Below are positions 33,120 through 42,009 of a stretch of DNA of 42,009 nt, piece by piece. The DNA is from Actinomyces ruminis (lineage in GTDB: Bacteria; Actinomycetota; Actinomycetes; Actinomycetales; Actinomycetaceae). The stretch lies in contig NZ_MTPX02000001.1 in assembly GCF_002154335.2 (NCBI RefSeq), positions 1-42,009 on the forward strand. The letters are read 5' to 3'. Every line of letters begins with the position of its first letter. Within the stretch, counting starts at the first letter, position 1. Below the pieces are notes generated by a model, which was not told the origin of the DNA, did no database searches, and worked only from the letters and a program-made list of their open reading frames with translations. The translations under genes were made by a program, and so were the position numbers.

Positions 33120-34429
33120 CTATCCGAGTCGGAAGACCGTGCTCGGGATGTGGTAGCGGTCGTAGACGCGCTGACACGCGTGGCAGGGCCCGACCAGACT
33201 TCCGCCCGGCTCACGAATCTTCACTGTCCGTAGCAGGTCCTGGGCAGCGTCAGCTCCTACCTTGTCCACCGCATCGGCGAGCATCTTGTAAGCGGCGTCA
33301 GCTCATGACTCCACTTCGCGAAGGGACCACCGTTGCGCATCGCATTGTCCAGCCACGACTCGTACCAACCGATGAAGGAGGAGGCGACGGGCGACATGGA
33401 GCCATCGCATGCACGTGCGTCCAGCCAGACAATATTCTCCGCCAGTTCAAGTACCCACTGCGCCCCGCATCCGGCATCAGCAAGGTGTACCCACCCAGGT
33501 TCATCACGTCGCACGTTCAGTCCGTAACCAGGCCCAGCTCCGGAACTCGCAACGGTTGCCATGAAGTGGCGCATGTCCTCCGGAAGATCGGCATCAACTG
33601 TGGCGGTGTCTCCCAGACGCAGGCCATGGGTACGTCCCCCAAGCCACCAGGCCTCGGAGTCCGGGTCGTCGCAGCAGTGCCGAAGCAGGCTCAGAGTACT
33701 TTGCAGGCCGTCACGAGTCAGCGGGGGTGCGGGCTCCAGCGGAGTGAGCAGAGCCCATTCGCGTAGCATGCGGACACCCGACTCCGCACGCGGCATCCAG
33801 CTCAGCACGGCGGTTGCTGCGGGCCAATCCGCTGCGCCGAGTTTCACTTCCGCACTGATGCGCGGGCCGACGGCCAAGAATGTCCCGAGCGAGACCACGT
33901 CATCGAGCCGGGTCGCCGGAATGGTGCCCGATTCCAGTACTCGGCGTGTCAGCGCGCACGAACCACCAAGTTCCGCACGGAAGGAAGCGACCTCCTCCAC
34001 AGACACGTTGACGCCCCGGTCCAAACCGCCTGCAGTGATCCGGTAGCGTCTTCCTCCCACAATCGCGTCATACTGCTCGACGTCGGGTGTGGGTGTGCTG
34101 ATGCGTTCGGGATGCCCAAGAGCCGTTAGAAGCACGGGCCCGAATGCACAGGCCCAGTTGCACCCTGCGGACACCACTGCTTCCAAGTCCGTGTCCCCAT
34201 ATCCGCTGGCGGTGACTAGGGCACCGCTGCGCCCCATCACTGCGCCACGGATACTCATCCATGCGAACGCGCTTGCCGGCGTTCGCGGGATGATCGGTTC
34301 AACGAAGCACTCAATGTCGGGCAGCCCCGTGCCGAGGTGAACGGTGGCGCACTCATCCCCCTCGATCACAGACGCGCCGTCGAAATGACGGGCGACGGTC
34401 TCGGCCAGAGTCCGGGAGGGCGAAGGCAT
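33120..34429 (-). CDS. unrecognised protein with C-terminal PCxxC segment (frame break)
   Basis: I do not recognise the family. The N-terminal part (DECATVHLGTGLPDIECFVEP, AFAWMSIRGAVMGRSG, ALVTASGYGDTDLEAVVSAG) loosely recalls DUF6348-like actinobacterial proteins. The middle is soluble and Trp-containing, without membrane segments. As given, the frame ends soon after AKWSHELTPL at 33257. One extra base near 33296 opens a better ending, AAYKMLADAVDKVGADAAQD, then GGSLVGPCHACQRVYDRYHI and a stop at 33120, giving 436 residues. The PCxxC pattern occurs in some zinc-dependent deaminases, but no matching H-x-E is clear. Base composition is visibly less GC-rich than its neighbours, and it sits next to a tRNA, so it may be acquired. 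Confidence 0.6.
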
Positions 34430-34555
34430 GATCCGTATGTGTCCACTCCCTTATTACAACAGACGACCGGCTTCAAACATCCGACACCTGCGATCGTCGC
34501 CGGTATCTGCGCATTACTTACGCTGACGCCGGTGAGATGAGGCAGGAACGGCAAG

Positions 34556-34585
34556 CGGGGAGAGGAGGTATGTTTCCCCTCCCCG
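34556..34585 (-). terminator. hairpin downstream of the UPF0182 gene
   Basis: CGGGGAGAGG and CCCCTCCCCG form a 10-position stem with one mismatch and a 10-nt loop, 29 bases past the UPF0182 stop. No T-tract. Confidence 0.6.
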
Positions 34586-34613
34586 CCGTAATGCGGTTTT
34601 CCGCGTCCGCCGC

Positions 34614-37600
34614 TCAGCCCTGGGCGTCGAGTTCCTGCTGGGCGGCGATCGCCCGGTTCAGGGCGTCGGTCAGGCGGTCCTGGGCGTCGCCGTAGGCGGA
34701 CCAGTCACCGTCCTGCATCGCCTGCTCGGCGTCGCTCATGGCGGTCTGCGCGTCGGACAGTGCGGTCTCCAGATCGGTGGCCGGGTCCCCGGAGCCGGTG
34801 GCGCTGGCGGTTGCCTCTGCCGTCGCCTCTGGCGTGGCCGCGGCAGTGGCCTCCGGCGTCGCAGCGGCGGTGGGGGCGGTCTGATCGGCGCCGTCGTCGG
34901 CCTCCGTCGAGGTGTCGTTGGCCGCAGCGGCGTCGCCGTCGACGGCCTCCTCCCCGGTGGTGGCGCCCGAGTCGCCTCCGAACACCTGGTCCAGGGCCTC
35001 GGATAGGGTCTCGGCGAAGCCGACCTGGTCGCCGAAGGAGACCAGTACCTCCCGCAGCAGCGGGTACTGCGTGCCGGAGGAGGCCTGCACGTAGACCGGC
35101 TGGACGTACAGCAGTCCGCCGCCGACCGGCAGAGTCAGCAGGTTGCCGCGGATCACCTCCGATCCTTGCTGGGAGAGCAGGTTCAGCACCTGGGAGACGG
35201 TGGCGTTGGAGTTGAAGTTGTTCTGCACCTGCCCGGGCCCGGACACATTCGACGAGCGCGGCAGCTCCAACAGCCTCAACTTGCCATAGTCGGGGTTGCG
35301 TCCGCCGTCCTCGCCTCCGGCCGTCTCGGAGTCCACGGCCAGGAAGCCGGTGAGCACGTTGCGGTCGGTGTTACCGCCGATGATGTAGACGCTGGACAGG
35401 GAGAAGGTGGCCTCGTCCTGGTCAGGCATCTTCAGCGTCAGGTAGTAGGGGGCCTGCGCCTCATCGCCGGACTTGGTCGGGTCGTCGGGAACCTTCCAGA
35501 AGTCGCCGCCGGAGTAGAAGTCCTCCGGGTCAGTGACGTGGTAGTTGGCCAGCACGGTGCGCTGCACCTTGAACAGGTCCTCCGGGTAGCGCATGTGGGC
35601 CATCAGGTCAGTGCTCATCTCGCTCATCGGGGTGACCGAACCGGGGAAGACCGCCTTCCAGGCCGCGAGGATCGGATCGTCCTCGTCCCACTCGTACAGG
35701 GTCACGGAGCCGTCGTAGGCGTCTACCACGGCCTTGACCGAGTTGCGCACGTAGTTCGACTCCTCCGGGGCGCCGAGCAGCGCGGAGCCGGAGGTCGCAT
35801 CGCTCATAGTGTCCTCAAGGGACTCGTGCTGGGAGTAGGGGTAGTTGTTGGTGGTGGTGTAGCCGTCGAGGATCCACACCACCCGCTTGGGTGTGGAGGC
35901 GTCGTCGTCATCGTCCACAACCGCCGGGTAGGGGCTGCCGTCCAGGGTCAGCCACGGGGCCACCTCGGCGACCCGATCGGCAGGGTTGCGGTTGTACAGG
36001 ATCTGCGATCCGCTGCGCACCTCTTGGGAGAAGAGGATGTTCATCTCCTGGAAGCGCACCGCGTACAGCAGCCGGTTCCAGGGGTTGGACACATCCGGCC
36101 CGCCGTCTCCGGTGAAAGTGGTGTTTACCTGCCCGGACGGCGCGGAGTCGTCGGGGTAGTCGAGTTCGCGCGGGTTGCCGCCGTCGTCACCACCCACGAT
36201 GGAGTAGGACGGCGAGTCCTGGCCGAAGTAGATGCGGGGCTCGTACTCCCCCAGGTCACCGACGGAGGGGATGCCGCCCTCCCAGAAGGAGGGGTAGCCA
36301 CCGGAGGCGACGGTGTTGCCGTAGGCGGTCACCACCCCGTAGCCGTGCGTGTAGACGGTGTGCTCGTTGACCCAGGTCCGCTGATCGGCGCCCAGACCGT
36401 CGAGGTTCAGCTCACGCACCGCGATCACGGTGTCCCGGCTGGTTCCATCGATGTTGTAGCGATCGACGTTGAGCGAAGAGGAGAAGGAGTAGTACTGCTT
36501 GTTCTGCTGCAGCTGTCGGAAGGTCGGGGAGACCAGGTTCGGATCCAGCAGGCGGATCGACGTCGTGGACTCGGCATCCTCCAGCAGCTGGCCCGCCTCC
36601 GCGGTCGTCTTGGCGTCGTAGTCGGTGGTCTCGACGTCGTCGAGCCCGTAGGCGGTCAGCGTGGCCTTGATATTGCGGTCGATGTAGGTCGACTCCTCGC
36701 GCTGCGCGTTGGGGTCAACGACGAACTTCTGCACCACGGCCGGGTAGGCGGTTCCGATCAGCAGCGCCGAGACGATCATGACGGCGACACCGGTGATCGG
36801 CAGCCGCCAGGAGCTGGTACGCACAGAGAACAGGAACAGCAACGCCACCACGACGCTGATCGCCGCCAGAATCGCACTGGCAGGGATGGAGGCGTTCACG
36901 GTGGTATACCCGGCGCCGTCGAACTTCGAGTTGGAGGCGTACAGGGCGGAGTAGCGCCCCAACCAGTAGTCGCCGCCGTGCAAGAGGGCGAACAGGGCCA
37001 GGAAGACCGTCAGGTGTATGCGGGCCGCACGCGTGAAGTGCGGAGTGCGAGACACGGAGATGCCGCCGTACAGGTAATGGACCACCACGGAGCAGATGCC
37101 CGCGAACACCACTACCCGCGTCAGGTAGGACACCACCAGTTGCAGCACCGGCAGGATAAACACGTAGAACGACACGTCCAGCCCGAACTGCGGATCCGTC
37201 GTTCCGAAGGACTGCGCGTTGAGGGCGAGCAGCACCTCCCGCCACCGGGGAGCGACATCCCAGGCGGAACTGATCAGGGCCAGTACCGCGGGCACAATCC
37301 AGGTCAGTTGCCGCTGAATGGGCTCGACCGCTGAGCGATACGCCTCCAGGTTGCGGGCCGCCTCGTCCCGCGGCATGCCGATCTCACGGGCCCGGTACGC
37401 CAACCGTATGGCCGCGAAGACGGCGAAGAACATGATGATGAAACCAACCACGAACATGGTGCCCGCGGCGATCCACTGGGTCCAGATCACCCGCGAGAAA
37501 CCCAGCTGGTTGAACCAGAGCACTTCGGTCCAGGTGCGCGACAGGAACCCGATGACGATGGCCAGCAGGGCAAGGATGCCGATGGTCAGCGCCAACGGAC

Positions 37601-38021
37601 CGGGACGACGGCGCCCCCCAGGGTCGCTCCTGCGGGTAGGCGGGTTGACGGAACCCGATCCGCCGCCGGGACGCCGCTGTCGTCGCGTCGGACCGCCCGC
37701 GGCGTTGCGGCGCCGGGAGGCTCCCAGCCCGAACAGAGCAGAAGGGTCGAAAGCAGAAGCGAAGGAGGCGGATTCCTCGGGCTCGTCCGTCTCATCATCC
37801 TCGGTGTCATCCGACTCGGGCGACGACGCCGCCCCCGCTCCAGCGCTTGCTCCGCGCCGGGGCCGGATGAACGGGTCTTCGGGGCTGTCGGATTGGAAGA
37901 AGCCGCCGCGTACGCGGTCATCCCGGCTGTCGGTCTCGGCGGAGTCAGCGGAACCGGAGGAACCGGACTCGTCGTCGGGCTTGTCGATAGGATCGTCGTC
38001 GGGCCTGGTGCTCACGCTCAC
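34614..38021 (-). CDS. UPF0182 family large membrane protein
   Basis: 1,135 residues, intact. An acidic, Ser/Asp-rich cytoplasmic start (about 1-130), seven membrane helices between about 140 and 440 (for example LALTIGILALLAIVIGFLS, FVVGFIIMFFAVFAAIRLAY, SAILAAISVVVALLFLF), then a large extracellular domain (YTHGYGVVTAYGNTVASGG, SYSIVGGDDGG, MPDQDEATFSLSSVY) and an Ala/Thr-rich tail with PEATAAATPEATAEAT repeats and an acidic coiled end. This is the family of mycobacterial Rv0064/Rv3193c-type proteins; function unknown. The start GTG at 38021 is the first of two adjacent GTGs two codons apart. Divergent from the PPA1309-family gene, an order kept in other actinobacteria as far as I recall. 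Confidence 0.95.
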   Translation of the reverse strand: MSVSTRPDDDPIDKPDDESGSSGSADSAETDSRDDRVRGGFFQSDSPEDPFIRPRRGASAGAGAASSPESDDTEDDETDEPEESASFASAFDPSALFGLGASRRRNAAGGPTRRQRRPGGGSGSVNPPTRRSDPGGRRRPGPLALTIGILALLAIVIGFLSRTWTEVLWFNQLGFSRVIWTQWIAAGTMFVVGFIIMFFAVFAAIRLAYRAREIGMPRDEAARNLEAYRSAVEPIQRQLTWIVPAVLALISSAWDVAPRWREVLLALNAQSFGTTDPQFGLDVSFYVFILPVLQLVVSYLTRVVVFAGICSVVVHYLYGGISVSRTPHFTRAARIHLTVFLALFALLHGGDYWLGRYSALYASNSKFDGAGYTTVNASIPASAILAAISVVVALLFLFSVRTSSWRLPITGVAVMIVSALLIGTAYPAVVQKFVVDPNAQREESTYIDRNIKATLTAYGLDDVETTDYDAKTTAEAGQLLEDAESTTSIRLLDPNLVSPTFRQLQQNKQYYSFSSSLNVDRYNIDGTSRDTVIAVRELNLDGLGADQRTWVNEHTVYTHGYGVVTAYGNTVASGGYPSFWEGGIPSVGDLGEYEPRIYFGQDSPSYSIVGGDDGGNPRELDYPDDSAPSGQVNTTFTGDGGPDVSNPWNRLLYAVRFQEMNILFSQEVRSGSQILYNRNPADRVAEVAPWLTLDGSPYPAVVDDDDDASTPKRVVWILDGYTTTNNYPYSQHESLEDTMSDATSGSALLGAPEESNYVRNSVKAVVDAYDGSVTLYEWDEDDPILAAWKAVFPGSVTPMSEMSTDLMAHMRYPEDLFKVQRTVLANYHVTDPEDFYSGGDFWKVPDDPTKSGDEAQAPYYLTLKMPDQDEATFSLSSVYIIGGNTDRNVLTGFLAVDSETAGGEDGGRNPDYGKLRLLELPRSSNVSGPGQVQNNFNSNATVSQVLNLLSQQGSEVIRGNLLTLPVGGGLLYVQPVYVQASSGTQYPLLREVLVSFGDQVGFAETLSEALDQVFGGDSGATTGEEAVDGDAAAANDTSTEADDGADQTAPTAAATPEATAAATPEATAEATASATGSGDPATDLETALSDAQTAMSDAEQAMQDGDWSAYGDAQDRLTDALNRAIAAQQELDAQG

Positions 38022-38262
38022 GCTCCGTGTCGTTCCGTGTCATTGCATGTGCGCACTGGGCGCACGGCGGCCGGCGCCGGCGGCGCCACCGCGCCCATCG
38101 TCGCACAGGTCACGTCAGCCTCACAAAACTTAGTCAACGCATAGGTGTCGCTGCGCTGACGCTAAGCATCGGCGGCTATCGTTGCGCACTCGCGCGGCCG
38201 CACGGCCCTGCGTCAGCGGGCTGTGCGGGCCCCAACCCGCCGGGTGATGAGACGATGAGGCT

Positions 38263-38844
38263 ATGAACGATCAGTTGCCCCCGGCCGTCTCCCCCGCGGT
38301 GACCGCGCCGCGCCAGGCCGCCCTTGCACGTCTAGTCGCCCAGTTGGAGGAGCATGTAGCTCGGGCCGGTTGGGATGCGCCCGTCGGCGTCTTCGCACTG
38401 GTGCGCACGGCACCCGCACTGGAACGGGACCCCGCCCTGAAGGGACTGCTCGATGATGCGGCCCTCGCCGAGGCCCGTGCCGACCCGGAGTCGCTGACCG
38501 CGATCGAGCAGGGAGACCTCCCGCCCGTGAACAGCCTCGAGGAGCTGCTAGCCGGCATCGTCTGGCCGGAGGAGGTCGACGGTACCGCCGTGGCCACGGA
38601 ACGTGCGGTGCTGCCCGCAGCGGCCGAGCAGGCGGCGGCAGCGATTGAGGATCCGCAGGAGCGTGCCGCCTACCTCATGTCCAGTCCGGACCGGGACGAC
38701 GTGCGCATGGTTGTGGGCGTGCTGCGTTCCGGAGAGTCCTGGTGCGCCGTGCGCAGTCGTTCACATGACTCGAGCAGCGAGGTTGTGGGCGGCGTAGATC
38801 TGGTTCCCGGCCTGGTAGAGGCGCTGCGCCGCACACTGCAGTAG
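38263..38844 (+). CDS. PPA1309-family protein
   Basis: 193 residues, soluble. Typical segments: LVAQLEEHVARAGWDAPVGV, FALVRTAPAL, a central NSLEELLAGIVWPEEVDGTA and the close DDVRMVVGVLRSGESWCAVR. Function unknown. Start ATG is 6 nt after GACGAT, a weak leaderless-type -10, though ATGAGG could act as a ribosome site. Divergent from the UPF0182 gene and convergent with the metalloprotease-like gene; this neighbourhood is common in actinobacteria. Confidence 0.88.
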   Translation: MNDQLPPAVSPAVTAPRQAALARLVAQLEEHVARAGWDAPVGVFALVRTAPALERDPALKGLLDDAALAEARADPESLTAIEQGDLPPVNSLEELLAGIVWPEEVDGTAVATERAVLPAAAEQAAAAIEDPQERAAYLMSSPDRDDVRMVVGVLRSGESWCAVRSRSHDSSSEVVGGVDLVPGLVEALRRTLQ

Positions 38845-38909
38845 CGGCGCCGTCCGGCCGAGACCATAGCGACCGACCTCGGTGGTTATTGCTGCCGATC
38901 TCGCGGGTT

Positions 38910-40371
38910 TCACGCGCCGGAATCGTCGCTGGGGTCGTCGTCGGAACGGTCGGTGTCCCGATCCCCGGGGCCGGCGTCGGCGTCCTTGGCGCCATCGGCG
39001 TAGCCGAGCGTGCCGTCGAGCAGCGAGGCCAGGTCGGCGTCCATCTCCGCCTCCATCTCCTGGGCGGCGCGCCGCATGGTGAGGAAGTCGTCGGGGTTGC
39101 TCAACTCGGCCGCCGTCGGCACGACGTCGGGGTGGCGCCAGAAGGCATCCCGCTCGGCATCCCCCAGTTCCGCCCCCAGCTTCTCCCACAGCCGGGCGGC
39201 CTCGCGTACGCGCCGCGGGCGGAACTGCAGGCCGATCAGCCGGGCGAACACCTGCTCCGCCGGCCCGCCCTGAATGCGGCGGCGGCGCACCATCTCGCGC
39301 AGTGCAACGGCGAGCGGCAGGTGCGGGGCCAGGGCGCGCGCGGTGACCACCTCGACCCAGCCCTCGACCAGCGCCAGCAGCGTCTCCAGATTCTCCAGGG
39401 CCTCCTTCTGCGCGTCCGTTTCCTGCGGGGCGAACATGCCCGACTCCAGGGCTGCACGGATGGCCTCGGGGTCGTTCGGGTCCACTTGGCTACCGCCTGC
39501 TCGACGGCGTCGACGTCGATGATGATCCGCGCGCATAGGCCTCGACGGCGGCAAGCAGCTGACTGCGCAGCCAGGGTACGTGGGCGTACAGGCGGGCGGC
39601 GGCGGCCTCTCGGACGGCCAGGAACAACCTCACCTGCTCGAGATCGGCCTCCAGTTCGGCGGCGAATGCGGCCACATTGGTGGGCACGAGCGCAGTGCCG
39701 GGCTCGCGGGTCAGGGGCAGGCCGACGTCGGTTGCCGCCACCGCCTCTCGTCCGAGCTCGCCGATGGCCTGGCCCAGTTGCAGGCCGAAGGCGGTGCCGG
39801 CCATGGAGCGCATGAGCTTGCCCAGCGCCCCCATTTGGGCGGCCGCGGGGTCGGAGTCGGACAGCCGGCTGATTTGATGTTCGAGGGCGTCGGCGAGCGC
39901 GGAGGTGGCCGCGTCAGCGACCGGGGCGCACACGTCCTTCCACACGGGCAGGGTGCGTTCGACCCACTGGGAGCGGCTCCAGGCCTCGCGCGGTCCGGGG
40001 GCGGGCATGAAGTCGGTGGCGGCGTCGAGCCAGAGGTCCGCCACGGCCAGCGCGTTCCGGATCTGCTCGGCATCGGCAGCGGTGACAACCGGGTCGCCAT
40101 CGTTGCGGACGGTGCGCAGGGCCAGGTCTTGTCCCATACTCCAGTTGACGGTACCGGTGCCCGCGCTGGTGAACAGCTGCTGCATCTGTGCCTGCAGACC
40201 ACCCAGCTGGGCGGGGGTGAGTTTAGACAGATCTCCCATGCCGCTCATTTGTGCGAGTTGGTTGGGGTCAACGCCGGAGGCCCGCAGCGCCCCTACCGCG
40301 TCGGCCGCCATCTGTGGACCGAACATGGCGGCGAGCATCTGCTCGATCTCCTCGAAGGGGTCCTCACTCAT
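38910..40371 (-). CDS. Zincin_2/DUF2342-family protein, zincin motif degenerate (frame breaks)
   Basis: About 487 residues after correction. Gly/Gln/Met-rich N-terminus (MLAAMFGPQMAADAVGAL), then the helical DUF2342 core (ALRTVRNDGDPVVTAADAEQI, FGLQLGQAIGELGREAV, HVPWLRSQLLAAVEAYARG) and an acidic C-terminus. In active zincin members the segment before VPWL carries HExxH; here it reads REAAARLYAHVPWL-like with both histidines replaced, so the protein is probably not an active peptidase. Two breaks, near 39526 and 39485, each fixed by one base, restoring ARGIIIDVDAVEQAV joined to VDPNDPEAIRAALESG. ATG 40371 follows GAGGA. Divergent from the PDZ protease gene. Confidence 0.88.
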
Positions 40372-40495
40372 GGGTTCCTCTCGGTGATTCCGACGCGGGT
40401 GCGTCTGCGCCCGGGCCGCGGGGCGGCCGCCTGGGGGAAACACCCCGATCATGTCATCCATTCCTGTGGGCAGGCCAGGTATCGGTGCCCCGTAC

Positions 40496-40560
40496 GTCAT
40501 TGGTGCCGGTCTTGGCGTGTTACTTGTGCCGGTCTCGGCGTATCAACCGACCTCGTTGAG
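40496..40560 (+). repeat. dispersed intergenic repeat, TGCCGGTC family, copy 2
   Basis: Two tandem 23-base units beginning GTGCCGGTCT and ending in CCGACCTCG; a weaker third unit GGTGCC lies just upstream at 40485. The block order matches 22207-22275. It sits in the 266-base gap between the divergent Zincin_2-like and PDZ protease genes. Confidence 0.55.
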
Positions 40561-40621
40561 GTTTGTTGAGGACCGTGGACAGGCTGGCCACAGGTGTTGG
40601 GCGCCCCGCTTTCAGGAATCC

Positions 40622-40636
40622 GGGTCATGATGACCC
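40622..40636. promoter_or_regulatory. palindrome immediately before the PDZ protease start
   Basis: GGGTCAT-G-ATGACCC, a perfect 15-base palindrome one base before the GTG start. It includes CATGAT, 6 nt before the start, which is a weak leaderless-type -10, so a bound regulator would cover the promoter and start codon. Confidence 0.4.
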
Positions 40637-40637
40637 T

Positions 40638-41883
40638 GTGACGCAACGCCCTTCCGACACCCCCGACGCCGGGACTTCCGCCGACGTGGCCCCGGACGCC
40701 ACCCCGCCAACCGCCGCTGCTCCAGCCGAAGACGCCGCCGCGGCGGAGGCCCGCACCGGCCCCCGCCGCGTCTTCCGCGGCGCCGCCGGGCCTGGCTGCT
40801 GGCCGGCCTGGCCGTGGTGGTGGCGCTGGTGGTGGCGGGTGCCACAGTGCCGATCAACAAGGTCATTCAGCGCCCGGCCCCACCTGGAACGTGCTGGCCG
40901 ACACCTCCGACGGCGCCGACCAGGACCTGCTAACCGTCACCGGCACCGACACCTACCCCACCACCGGTGCCCTGCGCATGACCACCGTGTCCGTCTCGGG
41001 CTGCCCGGGCTACCCGGTCACCTTCTTCATGCTGGTGGATGCCTGGTTGAGCAGCGACAAGACCGTCCTCGACCGGGACCAGGTGTGTCCGGAATCGCTA
41101 ACGGCAGAACAGGTCGAGGAGGTCAACCAGGCGCAGATGACCAGCTCGCAGGACGCCGCCGTCGTCGCCGCGCTCATGGAGACGGGCCAGGCCACCGGCA
41201 TGATCCTGACCATTGCGGGGACCGCGGACGAGCAGGCCGGCATCGGCGTCGAGGCCGGCGATGTGCTGGAGTCCATCACCACCGCCGACGGCGAGACAAC
41301 CACCATCACCTCCTACCCCCAGCTGCGTGAGCTGATGACCACGATCCCCCCGGGTACGCCACTGACGCTGCGAGTGGACCGGGAGGGCACCGACGTGGAC
41401 GTGGAACTGACCACCATCGACCCGCAGGACACCGACGGGGACGGGCAACCGGACTCCGACGGCTCCCTACTCGGGCTGAGCTTGTCGGCGCAGGCCGACT
41501 CCGACGTGGAGGCCTCCTTCGGCCTGTCCGATGTGGGTGGCCCCAGCGCGGGCACCATCTTCGCCCTGGGCATCATTGACGAGATCACCCCCGGCGACTT
41601 GACCGGCGGGAAGGATATCGCCGGCACCGGCACCATCGCCGTGGACGGCACGGTCGGTGCGATCGGCGGAATCAAGCAGAAGATGGCGGGCGCGCAGCAG
41701 GACGGGTCGGACTACTTCCTGGCCCCGGCCGCCAACTGCAACGAAGTGGTGGGCAATGTGCCCGCCGGCCTGGAGGTGTATGCGGTGAGCACGCTGCACG
41801 AGGCGGTTCTCACTGTTGAGGCGATCGCCGACGACGACACCTCCGACCTGCTGACCTGCGAGGCCGTACTCGCGAACAACTGA
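40638..41883 (+). CDS. YlbL-like PDZ / Lon (S16) serine protease, membrane-anchored (frame breaks)
   Basis: About 415 residues after correction. Ala/Pro-rich cytoplasmic start, one membrane helix (AWLLAGLAVVVALVVAGATV), a PDZ-type domain (TGMILTIAGTADEQAGIGVE through TPLTLRVDREGTDVDVEL), and a C-terminal Lon-type protease domain with the Ser-Lys dyad: Ser in DVGGPSAGTIFALG and Lys in GAIGGIKQKMAGA. Two breaks, near 40787 (one C) and 40876 (one G), each in a G/C run, join the anchor to the main frame (RPGPTWNVLADT). GTG 40638 is the supported start, preceded by no ribosome site but by a palindrome containing CATGAT. Periplasmic-side quality-control protease by family. Confidence 0.92.
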
Positions 41884-41918
41884 GCCCACTCCCGAGGGAC
41901 GTCTTCCGGCTCTTCCGG

Positions 41919-42009
41919 TTTGAGGGTGTGGTGTGGGGAGGTCGGGGTGATTACGGTCTGGCGGGTAAGTCGGTGTTGTGCTTGGTGTTCGCGGGTTGTG
42001 TGTGGCCGC
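41919..42009 (+). repeat. dispersed G/T-rich intergenic repeat, copy 2
   Basis: Follows the PDZ protease stop by 36 bases and runs off the window. Matches 32300-32386 in block order (GGTGTGGTG, GTCGGGGTGATT, GGTCTGGCGGG, TGTGCTTGG, CGCGGGT). No gene is visible in it. Confidence 0.6.

Noticed and set aside
35166..37334. 722-codon open frame antisense to the UPF0182 gene
   Set aside because: Codon composition is a mirror of a well-supported protein; high-GC genes routinely leave long open frames on the other strand. No family resemblance, no ribosome site.

Overview
The window is high-GC, densely packed bacterial DNA from an actinobacterium, most likely a member of the Actinomycetaceae (Actinomyces-like). 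This is inferred from lineage-marker genes: a WhiB1-type protein, a PdtaS-type sensor kinase, a UPF0182 membrane protein next to a PPA1309-family gene, a Zincin_2-like protein and a PDZ/S16 protease. It also rests on an initiator tRNA with a C1-U72 end and on many genes that start 6-8 nt after a TANNNT -10 box (leaderless mRNAs).

Layout. 1-501: no supported gene; an A/C-rich tract and a long hairpin. 502-5461 (minus): ACT-domain malic enzyme, then the gatC-gatA-gatB amidotransferase operon with its terminator. 5820-7687 (plus): L,D-transpeptidase; 7777-10194 (minus): NAD-dependent DNA ligase. 10359-13626 (plus): a large FHA-membrane-triple-ATPase protein of EssC/EccC (type VII secretion) architecture with no other secretion gene in the window; then whiB1 (plus), pdtaS (minus), and a plus-strand run of DUF2505, OsmC-like, membrane protein, thyA, folA and a LacI regulator. 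20122-21977 (minus): a sugar-isomerase-like/dehydrogenase pair with LacI-type operators upstream. 22306-25516 (minus): a four-gene osmoprotectant-type ABC transporter, divergent from a padR/oxidoreductase pair. 27230-32237 (minus): DUF1304, VOC protein, fumC, and a nucleobase permease/purine nucleoside phosphorylase pair. 32240-32900: gene-free and repeat-rich, ending in the terminator and gene of initiator tRNA-fMet; an unrecognised lower-GC gene lies beyond it. 34614-41883: UPF0182, PPA1309-family, Zincin_2-like and PDZ/S16 protease genes.

Reading caution. Twelve genes carry reading-frame breaks at 24 inferred sites. At 22 of them, adding one base restores a family-typical protein, most often in a short G or C run. 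Essential genes (gatB) are hit. The simplest explanation is base-deletion errors in the sequence rather than gene decay, so I annotate these as single genes spanning the breaks.

Working together: gatCAB makes Gln-tRNA(Gln) and/or Asn-tRNA(Asn); thyA and folA couple dTMP synthesis to folate recycling; the permease and phosphorylase form a purine/pyrimidine salvage pair; malic enzyme and fumarase serve central C4 metabolism. No transposase, phage gene or CRISPR array was seen. The least explained items are the solitary EssC-like ATPase, several families of intergenic repeats, and the unknown gene beside tRNA-fMet.
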